DNA from: Alphaproteobacteria bacterium | GTDB taxonomy: Bacteria; Pseudomonadota; Alphaproteobacteria; Caulobacterales; Caulobacteraceae | Reading direction: 5' to 3' | DNA: 64,000 bases | Assembly: GCA_018821435.1 (NCBI GenBank) | Contig: JAHJME010000029.1 | Span: 1 to 64,000 of the forward strand | Notes under the pieces: model-generated | What the model saw: the letters and a program-made list of their open reading frames with translations, nothing else | Database searches by the model: none | Told to the model about the DNA's origin: nothing | Shown here: positions 16,823-25,478 of the stretch, in pieces | Numbering within the stretch: the stretch's first letter is position 1 | Layout of the letters: each line of letters starts with the position of its first letter | Made by a program: the position numbers and the translations under genes

Positions 16823-18462
16823 TGCCCAGTCACTTCGACATCGTGATCATCGGCTCCGGCGCGGGCGGCGGAACCCTGGCGCAGCGATTGGCGCCGACCG
16901 GCAAGTCGATCCTCATCCTGGAGCGCGGCGAACACCTGCCGCGCGAGGCCGAGAACTGGGATCCCAAGTCGGTGTTCATCCAGCGTCGCTATCGCACCCA
17001 GGAGAAGTGGTACGACAGACACGGCCATCCGTTCACACCCAACACTCACTACTGGGTCGGCGGCAACACAACCTTCTACGGCGCGGCCCTGATGCGGATG
17101 CGGGGTCGGGACTTCACCGAGGTCGAGCACGCCGGCGGCGTCTCGCCGGCCTGGCCGATCAGCCTGACGGACCTCGCGCCCTACTATGCCGAGGCCGAGA
17201 CGCTGTGGCAGGTGCACGGCGCGCGCGGCGACGACCCGACCGAGGAGGGTGACGAGCCGCCTTACGCCTATGCCGCAGTCCATCACGACCCGGGTGTCGC
17301 CGCGCTCAAGGGACATTGGGAAACGCAAGGGTGGAGGCCGTTCTCCCTGCCGCTCGGGGTCAAGCTCGACCAGGCCCATCCGGTCACCTCGACCTGCATC
17401 AAGTGCAAGACCTGCGGCGGCTACCCCTGCCTGCTGAAGGCCAAGTCCGACGCCCGCACGCTGGCCATCGAACCGCTAATGGATCTGCCGAACGTCACAC
17501 TGCTGACGGGCCGCAAGGCGCTGCGCCTAGAGACCGACCCCTCGGGCAAGACGGTCACCCAGGTGATCTGCCACACGGAGAACGGTGAGGAGACCTGGAG
17601 CGGGGACATCGTAGTGCTGGCCGCCGGCGCGGCTAACACCGCGGTGGTGCTGCAGGCCTCCGCCAACGCCGCCCATCCGAACGGCTTGGCCAACGGCTCC
17701 GACCAGGTCGGGCGCAACTACATGTTCCACAACTCGACGGCCATGGTCTCGATGACGATGCGCCGCGAAGATGTGACCTTCCCCAAGACCCTGGCGGTCA
17801 ACGACTTCTATTGGGGCGACCCCAAGGGTGGCTACGACCTTCCGATGGGGCACATCCAGCTCCTCGAATACATGTCCGGCCAGACGCTGGAGGGGCAGAT
17901 CGAGGACTGGCTGCCGCCGGCGCTGGTGCCGGACGCCCTGGCCGGCGCGGCGGCCGAGCGGATGCTGTCGATGCTGGTGATCTCGGAAGACCTGCCGCAG
18001 CAGAACAATCGGGTCCGGCTCAATCCCGATGGCCGGATCTCGCTCGACTACACCTTCGGCAATCTCGAAGGCCATGACCGGCTGGTGAACATCCTGAAGG
18101 CGTCCCTGGACGGCTTCGTGGACCACGCGCACCCGATCTCGCAGCACCATTTCCAGCTGGACTCGCTGCTGCCGCTCTACGGCACGGCGCACCAGTGCGG
18201 CACGACCCGGTTCGGCGCCGATCCGGCGTCATCGGTGCTGGATCGCGACTGCAAGGCTCACGAGCTCGACAACCTCTATGTGGTCGACACCAGCTTTTTC
18301 GTCTCGGCAAACGCGATCAATCCGACGCTGACGACGGTGGCCAATGCGCTCAGGATCGGCGACCACCTGATCGACCGGCTGGGCGCACGCACCCCAACAG
18401 CCCGGGTTGCGGCATCCGGCGATGGTCTAGCGGCGCACAAGGCGGGCGAAGGTCTGGCCTGA
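16822..18462 (+). CDS. GMC family FAD-dependent oxidoreductase
   Basis: A 546-residue glucose-methanol-choline type flavoenzyme. It opens with FDIVIIGSGAGGGTLAQRL (ADP-binding GxGxxG), then YWVGGNTTFYGAAL (second FAD motif), and ends with NLYVVDTSFFVSANAINPTL, the C-terminal GMC signature. A Cys-rich segment CIKCKTCGGYPCLLKAK (about residue 195) is typical of the bacterial subgroup with the 'C..C..C....C..AK' motif, whose Cys role is not settled. It is coupled to the SDR gene by a one-base overlap. Expected role: oxidation of an alcohol substrate. Confidence 0.93.
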   Translation: MPSHFDIVIIGSGAGGGTLAQRLAPTGKSILILERGEHLPREAENWDPKSVFIQRRYRTQEKWYDRHGHPFTPNTHYWVGGNTTFYGAALMRMRGRDFTEVEHAGGVSPAWPISLTDLAPYYAEAETLWQVHGARGDDPTEEGDEPPYAYAAVHHDPGVAALKGHWETQGWRPFSLPLGVKLDQAHPVTSTCIKCKTCGGYPCLLKAKSDARTLAIEPLMDLPNVTLLTGRKALRLETDPSGKTVTQVICHTENGEETWSGDIVVLAAGAANTAVVLQASANAAHPNGLANGSDQVGRNYMFHNSTAMVSMTMRREDVTFPKTLAVNDFYWGDPKGGYDLPMGHIQLLEYMSGQTLEGQIEDWLPPALVPDALAGAAAERMLSMLVISEDLPQQNNRVRLNPDGRISLDYTFGNLEGHDRLVNILKASLDGFVDHAHPISQHHFQLDSLLPLYGTAHQCGTTRFGADPASSVLDRDCKAHELDNLYVVDTSFFVSANAINPTLTTVANALRIGDHLIDRLGARTPTARVAASGDGLAAHKAGEGLA

Positions 18463-18619
18463 GCCACGCGTGCTGGGCCGCGGCTCCATCGGCGCGCCCC
18501 GCGCGCCGGACCGGACGGTCGCCTCCGCTGAGGTCCATCGCGAGGCCGCCGGCGGCGCGACGAGGGTTTGAAGCGTGACCGGGATATTGCTGTACGAAGA
18601 ACGCCAACCTGCCACGCGG

Positions 18620-18736
18620 CGCCGCGCTGATGGCGTGGTTGCCGCCACTCAGATAGGTCGCGCACTGCCAAAACCGGCTGCCGGCCCGGCGACAGATGTG
18701 AACCTTCCCATCCAGAATGGTGTGAGGTTCGAGCAC
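18620..18736 (-). pseudogene. Integrase remnant (N-terminal end only)
   Basis: From GTG 18736 (GAGGAGG four bases upstream) the first 36 or so residues, MLEPHTILDGKVHICRR onward to YLSGGN, match the N-termini of the two intact integrases (the DGKV, RR and WQCA positions agree). The frame then runs into unrelated sequence, and no catalytic domain follows in any frame before the GMC gene. The leader up to the second tRNA-Leu half is also shared with 15515-15609. This is the stump of a third integrase of the same family, left by a deletion. Confidence 0.8.
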
Positions 18737-18828
18737 AAAGCCTCCTCGTCCCGAAGAACTGTGGAAGACCTGTGCAACCCGCTAAACTATGGAAACGGCT
18801 GAATTAATTGATGAAGAATGCCGATTCC

Positions 18829-18867
18829 TTTTGAGTCCAGCGCGTCTACCAATTCCACCACGCCCGC
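18829..18867 (-). tRNA. tRNA-Leu(CAA) 5' half, attachment junction 2
   Basis: A second copy of the tRNA-Leu 5' half on the minus strand, from GCGGGCGTGGTGGAATTGGT to CTCAAAA. It has one visible change in the anticodon stem (CTGGA instead of CCGGA). The bases after the loop again fail to complete the tRNA and lead into the integrase-remnant leader. A TATAAC box lies about 11 bases before its 5' end. To its right lies ordinary chromosomal sequence (feoAB), so this copy probably marks the right boundary of the island. Confidence 0.8.
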
Positions 18868-18958
18868 GTCGGCGGGAGGTTATAAAGGCTGACGGCGCCG
18901 GCGCGACACGTGCCCGCGTCAAACGCGAGCCTTGCGCCGCAACGGCCGAGGTCGTACC

Positions 18959-18973
18959 TGATAATCGTTCGCA
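18959..18973. promoter_or_regulatory. Fur-box-like site upstream of feoAB
   Basis: TGATAATCGTTCGCA resembles the 7-1-7 Fur motif TGAGAAT-n-ATTCTCA; I count six of seven matches on the left arm and five of seven on the right. It lies 28 bases before the feoA start, where a repressor would block transcription. This is a consensus match only. Confidence 0.5.
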
Positions 18974-19000
18974 AAATGGCGGGCGGCGGAACCTGCGTTC

Positions 19001-19306
19001 ATGCACGAGATGGTCGCTGAGCAACCGGCGGTGGAGGCTGGGCTGACACGCCTCAGTCAGGCGCGGCCCGGCGACCGCGGTGTCATCATCGATGTCCGCG
19101 CCGATCACGCGAGCGAACACGGTGTCGACGTCCACGAGCTGGAACGGCGCCTGCTGGAATTCGGCTTCGTCGAGGGCGCGGTCGTCGAGGTGCTGCACGA
19201 AGGCGCCATCGGCCACGACCCCATCGCGGTGCGGCTGGACGACATGCGCGTGGCGCTCCGACGCCACGACGCCAAGGATGTTTGGGTGCGGCTGGAGTCG
19301 AAATGA
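19001..19306 (+). CDS. feoA: Ferrous iron transport protein A
   Basis: A 101-residue FeoA protein with an SH3-like fold: LSQARPGDRGVIIDV, then ELERRLLEFGFVEGAVVEVLHEG, then DPIAVRLDDMRVALRR, which are the three conserved blocks. It is slightly longer than the usual 75-85 residues because of an N-terminal extension. It is cytoplasmic and regulates FeoB. Its stop overlaps the feoB start by four bases (ATGA). No feoC follows. It lies just right of the island boundary, under a Fur-like site. Confidence 0.93.
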   Translation: MHEMVAEQPAVEAGLTRLSQARPGDRGVIIDVRADHASEHGVDVHELERRLLEFGFVEGAVVEVLHEGAIGHDPIAVRLDDMRVALRRHDAKDVWVRLESK

Positions 19307-21177
19307 GCGAGGCCGCTATCCGACCTGCCCGCGTGGCGCTGGTCGGCAATCCCAACACCGGCAAGACCGCCCTCTTCAACGCCCTGACGGGTAGCCGCCA
19401 GAAGGTGGCCAACTACGCCGGCGTCACTGTCGAGCGGAAGGAAGGCTTCATCACCACGGCGTCGGGGCGGTCGCTGTCGATCCTGGACCTGCCCGGCACC
19501 TATTCCCTGCGCGCGCGCAGCCCGGACGAGGCGGTCACCCGCGACGCCGTGCTGGGCCGGCTGGCGGGCGAGGCCGAGCCGGATATCGTGGTGGCCGTGG
19601 CCGACGCCACCAACCTGCGCCTGGTGCTGCGCCTGATCCTGGAGTTGAAGGCCGTCGGCCGGCCGATGGTGCTGGCGCTCAACATGTACGACATCGCCCA
19701 GCGCCAGGGCCTGCGGATCGACCTGGAGGGCCTGCAGCGCGAGCTGGGCTGTCCGATCGTCACCACCGTCGCCACGCGCAAGCGCGGCATCGCCGAACTG
19801 ACCGCCAAGGTGGACGAGCTGATCGCCTCGGGCGTGCTGTCCACCACCAACACCTGGCACGAGCCCTCGGCCGGCGAGATCCGCGACGCGCACCGCGAGG
19901 CCCAGCGCATCCTACGCGCCCACGTCCGTCCGCCCGAGCATCCGGACACGATGACCGGCAAGGTCGACGCCGTGCTGCTGCACCCGGTGGCCGGCCTGGC
20001 GATCCTGTTCGCCCTGCTGTTCCTCATGTTCCAGGCCGTGTTCACCTGGGCCGCCCCGCTGATGGACGGCATCGACGCCGGATTCTCGTGGTTCGGCGCC
20101 CTGGTGGGCCAAACCCTGCCGGACGGGCTGATCAAGGAATTCATCGCCGACGGCGTGATCGCCGGCGTCGGGTCGGTGCTGGTCTTCCTGCCGCAGATCC
20201 TGATCCTGTTCTTCTTCATCATCCTGCTGGAGGACTTCGGGTACATGGCGCGCGCCGCGTTCCTGATGGACAAGATCATGGGCGGCGCCGGACTGCATGG
20301 CCGCGCCTTCATCCCGCTGCTCTCGTCGTTCGCCTGCGCGATTCCGGGGATCATGGCGGCGCGGGTGATCGACCAGAAGCGCGACCGGATGACGACCATC
20401 CTGGTGGCGCCGCTGATGACCTGCTCGGCGCGGATCCCGGTCTACACCCTGATCATCTCGGCCTTCATTCCCAACCACACGGTGGGTCCGGGTCTCAGCC
20501 TGCAGGGCCTGGTGATGTTCGGGCTCTATGCCGCGGGCATCGTCAGCGCGCTGCTGGTCTCGTTCGTCATCCGCAAGGTGTTCTGGCGCGGCGCGGTGGA
20601 GCCGTTCCTGATGGAACTGCCGACCTACAAGATGCCCAGCTTCGCCAACGTGTTCCGTAACCTGCTGCTGCGGGCGCAGATCTTCCTCAGCCGCGCCGGG
20701 CGGATCATCCTGCCGCTGATGGTGGCGGTGTGGGTGCTGTCGACGTTCCCCGGCGCGCCGGCGGGCGCGACCCAGCCGGCCATCGACTACAGCTTCGCCG
20801 GGATGATCGGCCACGCGATCCAGCCCGTGTTCGCCCCGATCGGCTTCAACTGGCAGATGGTGGTGGCCCTGATCCCTGGCTTCGCGGCGCGCGAGGTGGC
20901 GGTGGCCGCCCTTGGCACCGTCTATGCGATCGGCGACGCGGACAACAACGTCGGCGCCCTGGGCGCGCGGCTGGCCGAACAGTGGAGCCTGGCCACCGGC
21001 CTGTCGTTCCTGGCCTGGTACATCTTCGCCCCGCAATGCGCCGCGACCCTGGGGGTGGTGAAGCGCGAGACGAACTCATGGATGTGGACCGGCGTGATGT
21101 TCTTCTACATGACCGGCCTGGCCTACCTGACCTCGTTTATCGTCTATCGCGTGGCGGTCTCGATGGGCGGCGGCTGA
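19303..21177 (+). CDS. feoB: Ferrous iron transporter B
   Basis: A 624-residue FeoB: an N-terminal GTPase domain with G1 GNPNTGKT (15-22), G3 DLPGTYSL and G4 NMYD, then a membrane domain of about eight segments with the Gate repeats (PLMTCSARIPVYTLIISAF). It imports Fe2+ across the inner membrane using GTP. ATG 19303 gives the four-base overlap with feoA and is preferred to the upstream in-frame start at 19282. It is shorter than the 770-residue E. coli protein but usual for alphaproteobacteria. Confidence 0.96.
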   Translation: MSEAAIRPARVALVGNPNTGKTALFNALTGSRQKVANYAGVTVERKEGFITTASGRSLSILDLPGTYSLRARSPDEAVTRDAVLGRLAGEAEPDIVVAVADATNLRLVLRLILELKAVGRPMVLALNMYDIAQRQGLRIDLEGLQRELGCPIVTTVATRKRGIAELTAKVDELIASGVLSTTNTWHEPSAGEIRDAHREAQRILRAHVRPPEHPDTMTGKVDAVLLHPVAGLAILFALLFLMFQAVFTWAAPLMDGIDAGFSWFGALVGQTLPDGLIKEFIADGVIAGVGSVLVFLPQILILFFFIILLEDFGYMARAAFLMDKIMGGAGLHGRAFIPLLSSFACAIPGIMAARVIDQKRDRMTTILVAPLMTCSARIPVYTLIISAFIPNHTVGPGLSLQGLVMFGLYAAGIVSALLVSFVIRKVFWRGAVEPFLMELPTYKMPSFANVFRNLLLRAQIFLSRAGRIILPLMVAVWVLSTFPGAPAGATQPAIDYSFAGMIGHAIQPVFAPIGFNWQMVVALIPGFAAREVAVAALGTVYAIGDADNNVGALGARLAEQWSLATGLSFLAWYIFAPQCAATLGVVKRETNSWMWTGVMFFYMTGLAYLTSFIVYRVAVSMGGG

Positions 21178-21197
21178 CGACCTCCGGCGCGGTGACG

Positions 21198-21227
21198 TTA
21201 ACCCTTCTTTGTCCCTGACCTTTAACC
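21198..21227. promoter_or_regulatory. Two TTAACC half-sites upstream of the 106-residue gene
   Basis: TTAACC occurs at 21198-21203 and 21222-21227, 37 to 66 bases before the start at 21264. In Caulobacter TTAACC is the half-site of the cell-cycle regulator CtrA. The spacing is not the classic TTAA-N7-TTAA, so the assignment is tentative. Confidence 0.3.
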
Positions 21228-21263
21228 CCCCGATAAACGAGAGGAGCGCAGGCTCTTCTCATC

Positions 21264-21584
21264 ATGCAGAACCAGCACGACATCGCCCACGACGCTCCCA
21301 ACGGCAAAAAGCCGGTGCGGGTCAAGGAAACCCTGTGCAAGCGCGTCCGTGAGGCCCTCCTTTCGCTCGGCGGCGAAGCGCACCGATCGATCGTGATCCA
21401 GCAAGTGGCTCGCAACCTGGGCCACAACGTCCACCACATCCCCGACGAACTGCAGGAGCAGGTCATCGTGTCGTTCGAGGCGTTCTGGCGCGACGAGCGC
21501 AAGCGCGCCGCCTACGGCTTCCATCTGCCGTTCGGCGAAGGCTCGCATCGCTGGAGCGTGCGCAACGAGGCCCTCGCGGCCTGA
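21264..21584 (+). CDS. Conserved hypothetical protein
   Basis: A 106-residue soluble protein rich in charged and His residues (VKETLCKRVREALLSLGGEA, then NLGHNVHHIPDELQEQV, then FHLPFGEGSHRWSVR). The first half looks like a winged-helix or similar small helical domain, but I do not recognise the family. It has no signal peptide or membrane segment. It is convergent with the MarR gene, four bases apart. The GAGGAG tract about 20 bases upstream is rather far for a ribosome binding site; AGG 12 bases upstream is the nearer one. Confidence 0.75.
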   Translation: MQNQHDIAHDAPNGKKPVRVKETLCKRVREALLSLGGEAHRSIVIQQVARNLGHNVHHIPDELQEQVIVSFEAFWRDERKRAAYGFHLPFGEGSHRWSVRNEALAA

Positions 21585-21588
21585 GGCG

Positions 21589-22077
21589 CTAGCGCAGGCT
21601 GGGCGACGACGGGGCTTCGCCGGCCAGTTGGCCGGCGGCGGATTGCAGCCGTCCCAGCAGGCGCTTCAGCAACGTCACCTCTTCCGGCGCCAGTCCGGCG
21701 ATGAGCGCGGCCTCGTAGGCCAGCGCCAGGGGCGCGATCTCGGCGTGCAGGCCACGGCCCTCGGGTGTCAGGGTCAGGACGTGGCTTCGCCCATCTGATG
21801 TGTTCTGCGACCGGCCGATCAGCCGGCGCTTGACCAACCCTTGCGCGGCGCGGCTGACCGTCACCTTGTCCATCACCGTGCGGGCGACGATCTGGACCTG
21901 GCTGAGCCGCCCGTCCTCGGCCAGCACGCACAAAAGCCGCCACTGCGGCACCGTGAGCGCGAACCGGTCCTCATACGCGCGGGCGATCAGGCCGGAGACG
22001 GCGTTGGACGCCACCGACAGCCGGTAGGGGAGATAGCTGTCCAGCTTCAGCCCGGGATCGCCCACGTCGCCGCTCAT
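21589..22077 (-). CDS. MarR family regulator of the homogentisate operon
   Basis: A 162-residue MarR-type winged-helix regulator: FALTVPQWRLLCVLAEDGRL, VQIVARTVMDKVTVSRAAQGL (recognition helix region), LVKRRLIGRSQNTSDGRSHVLTLTPEG (wing). It is the last gene of the tyrosine/homogentisate operon and its start overlaps the FAH stop by four bases. The simplest inference is that it represses this operon through the near-palindrome at 26603-26616, with homogentisate or a relative as ligand. Confidence 0.9.
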   Translation of the reverse strand: MSGDVGDPGLKLDSYLPYRLSVASNAVSGLIARAYEDRFALTVPQWRLLCVLAEDGRLSQVQIVARTVMDKVTVSRAAQGLVKRRLIGRSQNTSDGRSHVLTLTPEGRGLHAEIAPLALAYEAALIAGLAPEEVTLLKRLLGRLQSAAGQLAGEAPSSPSLR

Positions 22078-23078
22078 TCGGCGGCGACTTCCTGTTCGAT
22101 AGCCCCGAAGATCGAGCGGCGCTTGTCGTCCGCCATCTGGATGCGCACCACATCACCGGCCTTGAGGAACGGGGTCGAGGGCTTGCCGGCCAGGATCGTC
22201 TCGACCGTGCGCACTTCGGCCAGGCAGGAATAGCCGACGCCGCCCTGGGCGATCGGCTTGCCGGGGCCGCCGCCAGCGTCGCGGTTGGACACCGTGCCCG
22301 AGCCGATGATCGTTCCGGCGCTAAGCGCCCGGGTCTTGGCCGCATGTGCGATCAGGGTCCCGAAGTCGAAGGTCATGTCGACGCCGGCGTCGGCTTCGCC
22401 CAACGGCTTGCCGTTCAGCTCGACCTCCAGCTTCCCGTGCAGCTTGCCGTCCTTGAAGTTGGGCAGGGCGTCGGGAGTCACCGCCACGGGCGAGAACGCG
22501 GAGGCCGGCTTGGACTGGAAGAAGCCGAAGTTCTTGGCCAGCTCGCCGGGGATCAGGTTGCGCAAGGATACGTCGTTGCACAGCATGACCAGCCGGATCG
22601 CCTTCAGCGCCGCCTCGCGGCTGGCGCCCAGGGGCACATCGCCGGTGACCACCGCGATCTCGCCCTCCATGTCGCAGCCCCAGGCCTCGTTCTTCAGCGG
22701 GATCGGATCGCGAGGTCCCAGGAAGCCGTCCGAGCCGCCCTGGTACATCAGCGGATCGGTCCAGAAGCTTTCGGGCATCTCGGCGGCGCGCGCCTGGCGG
22801 ACCAGGGCCACGTGGTTCACATAGGCCGAGCCGTCGGCCCACTGGTAGGCGCGGGGCAACGGGCTCATGGCGTCGTGCTCGTGGAAGCGCGCCTGCGGCA
22901 CGGATCCATGCTCCAGACTCTCGGCCAGGCCGCGCAGTTCAGGTTCGCAACGCTCCCAGTCGTCGAGCGCATCCTGCAGCGTCAGCGCGATGCGGTCGGC
23001 CGGGGAGTACCAGGCGAGATCGTTCGACACGACCACCAGGCGGCCGTCCCGGCCCCCCTTCAACGACGCCAGCTTCAT
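22074..23078 (-). CDS. Fumarylacetoacetate hydrolase family protein
   Basis: A 334-residue FAH-superfamily enzyme. The metal site segments are present: GCDMEGEIAVVTGDV (acidic ligands), DVSLRNLIP, and TIIGSGTVSNRD near the C-terminus. In tyrosine breakdown it splits fumarylacetoacetate to fumarate and acetoacetate. At 334 residues it is shorter than classical FahA (about 420) and belongs to the form found in alphaproteobacterial homogentisate operons. It overlaps the MarR gene and the 91-residue gene by four bases each. No maleylacetoacetate isomerase gene is nearby. Confidence 0.9.
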   Translation of the reverse strand: MKLASLKGGRDGRLVVVSNDLAWYSPADRIALTLQDALDDWERCEPELRGLAESLEHGSVPQARFHEHDAMSPLPRAYQWADGSAYVNHVALVRQARAAEMPESFWTDPLMYQGGSDGFLGPRDPIPLKNEAWGCDMEGEIAVVTGDVPLGASREAALKAIRLVMLCNDVSLRNLIPGELAKNFGFFQSKPASAFSPVAVTPDALPNFKDGKLHGKLEVELNGKPLGEADAGVDMTFDFGTLIAHAAKTRALSAGTIIGSGTVSNRDAGGGPGKPIAQGGVGYSCLAEVRTVETILAGKPSTPFLKAGDVVRIQMADDKRRSIFGAIEQEVAAE

Positions 23079-23350
23079 TCGTCACTCCCGTCCTTCGCGA
23101 TGTTTCTTGTCAGCCGCACCCCGTCTTCGAAGGCGCGGGATTCGTAGACGTTGACCTCTACCCGGATGTCGCCGCCGAGCTCACCTTCCCACATGTAGGC
23201 GCGTTCGAAACAGACTTCCCGACCCTCGGGCGTGAAGCCTTCGAAGGTGTCGCCCCACGGCGTGTGCTTCGCGAGCTGCGCCCAGCCCAGGGTCATGGCG
23301 CGGTCGAGCTCGTCGTTCGCCGCTTCGGTGAGGTCCTCGGCGAGGCTCAC
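23075..23350 (-). CDS. Small conserved protein within the homogentisate operon
   Basis: A 91-residue acidic protein (MSLAEDLTEAANDELDRAMT at the start, then TPWGDTFEGFTPEGREVCFERAYMW) with no signal peptide, membrane segment or recognised domain. It overlaps the hmgA stop and the FAH start by four bases each, so it is translated in the middle of a degradation operon. That placement argues for a role linked to the pathway, perhaps an accessory subunit, but none can be read from the sequence. Confidence 0.8.
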   Translation of the reverse strand: MSLAEDLTEAANDELDRAMTLGWAQLAKHTPWGDTFEGFTPEGREVCFERAYMWEGELGGDIRVEVNVYESRAFEDGVRLTRNIAKDGSDE

Positions 23351-24480
23351 GCGCCCTTCCAGCTGTCCACGTAGGCGGAGTTCTCGACGGTGGCCGCGGC
23401 CTCGCCGACATCCAGCGGATCGCGGGTGTCGATCATCACGGCGTATTCGTCGGTGGCCGGCTTGGGCTGGGACAGCATGTTCTTCAGCGCCTTCGGATGC
23501 GGCCCGTGGGTGAAGCCGCTCGGGTGGAAGGTCATCATGCCTGCTTCGATGTGGTCGCGGCTGAAGAAATCGCCGGCGTGGTAGAACAGGACCTCATCGT
23601 AGTCGTCGTTGTTGTGGAAGAACGGGATCTTCAGCGCCCCCGGATCGGTCTCGAACGGGCGGGGCGCGAAGGTGCAGACCACGAAGCGGTCCGAAACGAA
23701 CGTCGAGTGCACGCTGGGCGGCAGGTGGTAGCGGTGGCTGACCACCGGGCGGATGTCGGACACGTTCAGGCGCACGGGCGCGAGGTCGCCGTGCCAGCCC
23801 ACCGCGTCCAGCGGGTTGTAGGCGAAGGTGACGGTCGAGACCTGTCCGCGCTTCTTGATGTCCACGCGGTAGTCGCCGGTCGCGTCCTGGTGGGCGCGGA
23901 ACGCCTCGTCCATCACCGGCGTGTCCAGGATGGCGGGGTCGAACTGGGCGTGGCCGCCCATCAGACCGCGGTCGGGCAGCTTGTAGTGTGCGTTGGTCGC
24001 CTCGATCATCAGGATCGCGGTCGGGCTGGCGGGCGTCAGCCGCCACATGGTTCCGCGCGGCAGGTAGAGGTAGTCGCCGGCGCGGTAGCTCAAGCGGCCG
24101 TAGTCGCAGAACAGGTCGCCCTCGCCCTGATGGACGAACAGCAGCTGGTCGCCATCGGCGTTGCGGGCCAGGGCCGGCATGGCCTGGGCCAGTTTCCAGA
24201 ACCGGACCTCGGTCGCCTTGTTGGTCAGCACCACGCCCGCCGCCCAGGGCGAGGGGTCGGCGGCGTTCAGGCGGGCGAGATCGAAGGCCCGGGGGCGCAA
24301 CGGCCCCTCGAACGTGGTCCAGCCGGTGGGCGGGCGACGATGATGCAGGAAGGCGGCGGGGCCGAAGAAGCCTTCCTTCGACACCTCGCGCTCGTAGGTG
24401 CCCTCCGGCAGGTCGGCGTGGGCTTGGCGGGAATGTGTCCCTTGCGCGCCACGGATCGGAATCCAGTCACCCTTCGCCAT
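23347..24480 (-). CDS. hmgA: Homogentisate 1,2-dioxygenase
   Basis: A 377-residue homogentisate dioxygenase (cupin fold). The iron-site region is FFHNNDDYDEVLFYHAGDFF followed by MTFHPSGFTHGPHP, which holds the family's Glu and His ligands. It opens the homogentisate ring to maleylacetoacetate. It is shorter than the about 430-residue P. putida enzyme, mostly at the N-terminus. The start ATG overlaps the stop of the isoaspartyl peptidase gene by one base (TAATG). Confidence 0.93.
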   Translation of the reverse strand: MAKGDWIPIRGAQGTHSRQAHADLPEGTYEREVSKEGFFGPAAFLHHRRPPTGWTTFEGPLRPRAFDLARLNAADPSPWAAGVVLTNKATEVRFWKLAQAMPALARNADGDQLLFVHQGEGDLFCDYGRLSYRAGDYLYLPRGTMWRLTPASPTAILMIEATNAHYKLPDRGLMGGHAQFDPAILDTPVMDEAFRAHQDATGDYRVDIKKRGQVSTVTFAYNPLDAVGWHGDLAPVRLNVSDIRPVVSHRYHLPPSVHSTFVSDRFVVCTFAPRPFETDPGALKIPFFHNNDDYDEVLFYHAGDFFSRDHIEAGMMTFHPSGFTHGPHPKALKNMLSQPKPATDEYAVMIDTRDPLDVGEAAATVENSAYVDSWKGA

Positions 24481-25475
24481 TACGCATCATCCTTGTAAAC
24501 GCCGATGACCAGCGGTGCGCCGTCGGCGATGCGGGCGCGATACATGCCCGAAGTGTTGAAGCTCCAGGCCATCTGGCCGTCGGGCGCCACGCAGATGACG
24601 CCGCCATCGCCGCCCAGCGCCGTCAGCTGATCCTGGATCACATGGTCAGCCGCGGCCTGTAGCGACAGGCTCTTGTGCTGGACCAGGGCGTTGATCTCGT
24701 GGGCCACGCCCAGGCGGATGAAATATTCGCCCGCGCCGGTGCAGGAGACCGCGCAGCCCTTGTTCGAGGCATAGGTCCCGGCGCCGATGATCGGGCTGTC
24801 GCCCACCCGGCCCCAGCGCTTGGCAGAGCTGCCGCCGGTGGAGGTCCCGGCTGCCACATTGCCCAGGGCGTCGCGCGCGACGACGCCGACGGTGCCGTGC
24901 TTGCCTTCCTCATGGACCAGGGTCGCCTTGCCCGCCGCCTGGTCGGTCACGCCGACCGGCCGCGCGGGGATCGGCAAGCCCAGTCTCGCCAGGCCCTTCT
25001 CCAGCGCCCGCCAGCGGCGTTCGGTGAAGAAGTAGCTGGGGTCCACCTGTTCCAGCCCCTGGCTGCGGGCGAAGGCGTCCGCGCCCTCCCCGCCCAGCAT
25101 CACGTGCGCCGAACCGTCGATCACCGCGCGGGCGGCCGAGATCGGATGGCGCGTGGTGGTCACGCCGGCCACGGCGCCCGCCCGCAGCGTCTCGCCATCC
25201 ATGATCGAGGCGTCCAGTTCGTTGCGGCCCTCGGCGGTGAAGGCCGCGCCACGGCCGGCGTTGAACAGCGGATCGTCCTCAAGGATGTGGATCGTGGCTT
25301 CCACCGCATCCATCGCCGAGCCGCCGGCGCGCAGAACAGCCGCCCCGGCCTCGGCGGCCGTCGACATGGCGTCGCGATAAGCGGCCTCCTGCTCCGCGCT
25401 GAGCTGTTCGCGCGAGATGGCGCCCGCGCCGCCGTGCGCCACCAGGGCCCACTTCGGTCGGATCGGGTCAGCCAT
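24480..25475 (-). CDS. Isoaspartyl peptidase/L-asparaginase (Ntn hydrolase)
   Basis: A 331-residue plant-type asparaginase/isoaspartyl aminopeptidase. HGTVGVVARDALGNVAAGTS holds the autocleavage site; the Thr after HG is the nucleophile of the beta chain, and TGGSSAKRWGRVGDSPIIGA and GTGAGEYF complete the site. It matures by self-cleavage and hydrolyses beta-aspartyl peptides or asparagine. Its place between hpd and hmgA is unusual, since nothing in tyrosine breakdown needs it. It starts three bases after the hpd stop. Confidence 0.92.
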   Translation of the reverse strand: MADPIRPKWALVAHGGAGAISREQLSAEQEAAYRDAMSTAAEAGAAVLRAGGSAMDAVEATIHILEDDPLFNAGRGAAFTAEGRNELDASIMDGETLRAGAVAGVTTTRHPISAARAVIDGSAHVMLGGEGADAFARSQGLEQVDPSYFFTERRWRALEKGLARLGLPIPARPVGVTDQAAGKATLVHEEGKHGTVGVVARDALGNVAAGTSTGGSSAKRWGRVGDSPIIGAGTYASNKGCAVSCTGAGEYFIRLGVAHEINALVQHKSLSLQAAADHVIQDQLTALGGDGGVICVAPDGQMAWSFNTSGMYRARIADGAPLVIGVYKDDA

Positions 25476-25478
25476 GGA

